This document shows positions 6,360 to 7,766 of a DNA stretch of 7,766 nt, in pieces. Made by a program: the position numbers and the translations under genes. The notes under the pieces are model-generated. The model had not been told where the DNA came from, did not search any database, and saw only the letters and a list, made by a program, of their open reading frames with translations. The stretch's first letter is position 1; every line of letters begins with the position of its first letter. This DNA comes from Chlamydiia bacterium (GTDB taxonomy: Bacteria > Chlamydiota > Chlamydiia > Chlamydiales > FEN-1388), in NCBI GenBank assembly GCA_028293095.1, contig JAQGPK010000030.1, positions 1-7,766 of the forward strand, in the 5' to 3' direction.

Positions 6360-7259
6360 TTATTCCTTCTTCTCTACAAACTCATCCTTTTTCTCATCTT
6401 TGCTGTCTGATGCTTGCACACGTACAATCGAAGAGCTCGCCTCAACTGTCTTTTCCCAAGAAAGATCGGGTTTCTTCAGCTGTTCAATAGCTGTATTATG
6501 AATGATTTTGATTTTCTTATACTGCTCGTTATCAATAATTTGAAGAGTCCCTAATTTATCACTCTTTTCTGTATTTCGAATCCATGTAGCTGCAGGCTGC
6601 GCTCGTTCTTCAACACCGTTTCGATAATAAAATTCAATTTCATCAGCGTATTGCAAGAAGGTATCCTGAATACGTTGCGGAAGAAGCAATCCTTTTTCCT
6701 GTACATCTTGCTCGGTTGTTTGAACAAACGTTTTATCGCGCTCTTGAATGGATTTCCAACGGACATCATCAGGAGCGGAAAGATGAATCAAGCGAATGCG
6801 ATATCCTTGATCTTTCAGAAACTTAAAAGATGAGCCAGTTGCAGGTCCAGAAGAGGTTGAACCAAAGTAAAATGCATATTCATCACGAATCAAGTGCGCT
6901 AGAATTAAGTGAGTTGCGCCATTTGATCCTGGCCTCCAGGTATCATAGGCTGCTTTTCGGACCTCTTTAGATTTATCACCCTTCTCGATATCGGCAACAT
7001 ACGTTCTTTTCTGCTGTTTCAAGCACACGCTATCAGGACAAATGTAGGCAATTTTCTGACCTTTTTTCTTCGTTTCGTCTGCTAAAGTTTTTTCGAGCAG
7101 AGTCGTCTTGCCACTTCCAGGAGCACCTGCTGTAATAACAGCTACTTTCTCTTTCAGAGAACCCTTAGTCACAATATTTTCAAATAAATCCTTAATGTCA
7201 TCTCGTAATCTGTTGCTTTCTTCAGTAGAATACTCCCTTGGATGATAAAAAGCCTTCAA
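6360..7259 (-). CDS. Zeta-toxin-like P-loop kinase (main open frame; probably lacks its true N-terminus)
   Basis: This frame of 299 codons starts at a TTG, with only a weak GGA in front, so the start is doubtful. It contains a Walker A motif GAPGSGKT at 45-52 after the strand VAVITA, an Asp in YICPDSV (D76) at the place of the zeta-family catalytic acid, the segment YDTWRPGSNGATHLILAHL (105-123), YFGSTSSGP (131-139) at the position of the strand-two motif, and an arginine-bearing lid (RWKSIQERDK, 167-176). These fit the zeta toxin/UDP-sugar kinase group of P-loop kinases; substrate unknown. The C-terminus is lysine/glutamate-rich and of low complexity. No antitoxin gene of epsilon type is visible next to it. 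The preceding frame (7222-7443) overlaps it by 38 bases and appears to supply the missing N-terminus through a +1 frame change. It follows obg on the same strand. Confidence 0.75.
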   Translation of the reverse strand: MKAFYHPREYSTEESNRLRDDIKDLFENIVTKGSLKEKVAVITAGAPGSGKTTLLEKTLADETKKKGQKIAYICPDSVCLKQQKRTYVADIEKGDKSKEVRKAAYDTWRPGSNGATHLILAHLIRDEYAFYFGSTSSGPATGSSFKFLKDQGYRIRLIHLSAPDDVRWKSIQERDKTFVQTTEQDVQEKGLLLPQRIQDTFLQYADEIEFYYRNGVEERAQPAATWIRNTEKSDKLGTLQIIDNEQYKKIKIIHNTAIEQLKKPDLSWEKTVEASSSIVRVQASDSKDEKKDEFVEKKE

Positions 7260-7443
7260 GTACTTTCCGTGGTAAAGAGTAATTGTAGCCCTTTTCGCCT
7301 TGGTACACTCTATCTAAATTAAAAATATCGCCATTTACTGTAGACATAGGGTTGCCTCCATAAGATGCACTGTTTGCTTCTACGCTCAAAATAAAACAGC
7401 AATGAGCAAGAAAATAAATAATTATATTTGTTTTTACATTCAT
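7222..7443 (-). pseudogene. 5' part of the kinase gene in another frame, with signal peptide
   Basis: This 73-codon frame begins with MNVKTNIIIYFLAHC and a hydrophobic core to about residue 20, then VEANSA/S, a good Sec signal peptide with a plausible cut after A26. The remainder contains a second Met at residue 33 (MSTVNGDIFNL) and runs through SLPRKVLEGF before ending in a junk-like tail. The kinase frame is open on this strand from 7313 downwards. Removing one base from the T5 run (A5 at 7247-7251 on the + strand) would join GF to the kinase YHPREYS and give one protein of about 360 residues, or about 328 from Met33. It could instead be a small separate exported peptide with its stop overlapping the kinase, but the absence of a good kinase start argues for a split gene, whether by mutation, frameshifting or sequence error. 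Confidence 0.55.
7355..7359 (-). promoter_or_regulatory. Strong Shine-Dalgarno before internal Met33 of the kinase 5' frame
   Basis: On the minus strand GGAGG is placed seven bases before the ATG at 7347-7345, an ideal arrangement. The upstream ATG at 7443 has no ribosome site. If this is the real start, the product lacks the signal peptide and stays in the cytoplasm, where ATP is available to a P-loop kinase. Confidence 0.5.
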
Positions 7444-7450
7444 GACACTA

Positions 7451-7479
7451 AATATAAGACAGGGTATCTAATAAATCAA
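7451..7479 (-). promoter_or_regulatory. Predicted promoter of the kinase gene
   Basis: On the minus strand TTGATT (7474-7479) and TATATT (7451-7456) stand 17 bases apart and each match the sigma-70 consensus well. The -35 overlaps the obg stop codon. Transcription would start near 7444, directly at the ATG of 7443: the message would be leaderless for that ATG or have a leader of about 97 bases for the ATG at 7347. Confidence 0.45.
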
Positions 7480-7766
7480 GCGAGCGCTTTTTGAAGCGCA
7501 TCTTTGAAAGCATCACTTCCATCTCCACGCTCAGCTGAGATGACATAGATCCGATCTTTATACTCGGGGAAGGCTCCATGAAATGCTTCTACATGAAGAG
7601 ATGCCTCTACGACATCGCACTTATTTAATAAGATCAGGAACGGACGAGAAAGAAGAGCTGGATCATACACTACAAGCTCTTTTCGAAGTACTCGGAAGTA
7701 GTCAAAAGGGTTACTTCCAACAATAGCGGCGGCAACCAGTACATAGATGAGTCCTTTTGAACGCTC
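7476..7766 (-). CDS. obg: GTPase Obg, C-terminal part (cut by the window edge)
   Basis: Obg/CgtA is a ribosome-associated GTPase involved in large-subunit maturation and stress control. The frame is open to the window edge, giving the last 96 residues. The visible part starts ERSKGLIYVLVAA, which lines up with the segment after the G3 motif. It continues through NPFDYFRVLRKEL and YDPALLSRPFLILLNKCD, where NKCD is the guanine-specifying G4 motif, and ends with YVISAERGDG, the G5 SAE-type motif, and a closing helix (DAFKDALQKALA). The protein ends soon after G5, so no C-terminal OCT domain is present, consistent with short Obg proteins. An internal GTG at 7670 is not a real start. The kinase gene follows on the same strand after a gap of 32 bases, so read-through transcription is possible. 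Confidence 0.88.
   Translation of the reverse strand, partial: ERSKGLIYVLVAAAIVGSNPFDYFRVLRKELVVYDPALLSRPFLILLNKCDVVEASLHVEAFHGAFPEYKDRIYVISAERGDGSDAFKDALQKALA

Noticed and set aside
6360..7443. A complete epsilon/zeta toxin-antitoxin module
   Set aside because: The upstream frame has a signal peptide and continues naturally into the kinase frame; it does not look like an epsilon-type antitoxin.

Overview
The window looks like a chromosomal segment of a member of the Chlamydiae, most likely one of the environmental (amoeba-associated) families rather than Chlamydia itself. The basis is indirect: an AT-leaning genome, a type I topoisomerase with a lysine/alanine-rich histone-like tail, several conserved-looking but unnamed exported or membrane proteins, and an Obg GTPase with no C-terminal extension. 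No rRNA, tRNA, CRISPR array, transposase or phage gene was seen.

Left part (1-3829, + strand): a complete dprA/smf gene (59-1150) is followed by a 279-base AT-rich gap and a complete topA (1430-3829). The gap holds a possible 34-codon lysine-rich gene, entered through a possible 9-codon leader by an ATGA overlap, and a perfect A6-TA-T6 palindrome just before topA. TopA has the Toprim, tyrosine-nuclease and three zinc-ribbon modules, then a 38-residue lysine/alanine tail. That tail begins at an in-frame ATG with its own near-perfect Shine-Dalgarno, so a separate basic peptide could be made from the end of topA. A 14-bp perfect stem with a T8 run ends the transcript.

Middle part (3891-6057): two divergent genes share a 70-base intergenic region with overlapping promoter-like -10 elements and a 17-bp palindrome. 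Leftward is an exported GSG-repeat beta-solenoid protein of the DUF4097 type; rightward is an N-terminally anchored protein with a winged-helix-like segment set between two copies of a similar domain.

Right part (6058-7766): a 302-base gap with an 11+5 bp hairpin separates convergent genes. Leftward lies a zeta-toxin-like P-loop kinase whose apparent N-terminus, carrying a signal peptide, sits in a different frame, as if one base too many were present in a T5 run. Behind it is the 3' end of obg. The most interesting points are the histone-like TopA tail with its own ribosome binding site and the split, possibly exported, P-loop kinase. No multi-gene defence or biosynthetic system can be supported here.
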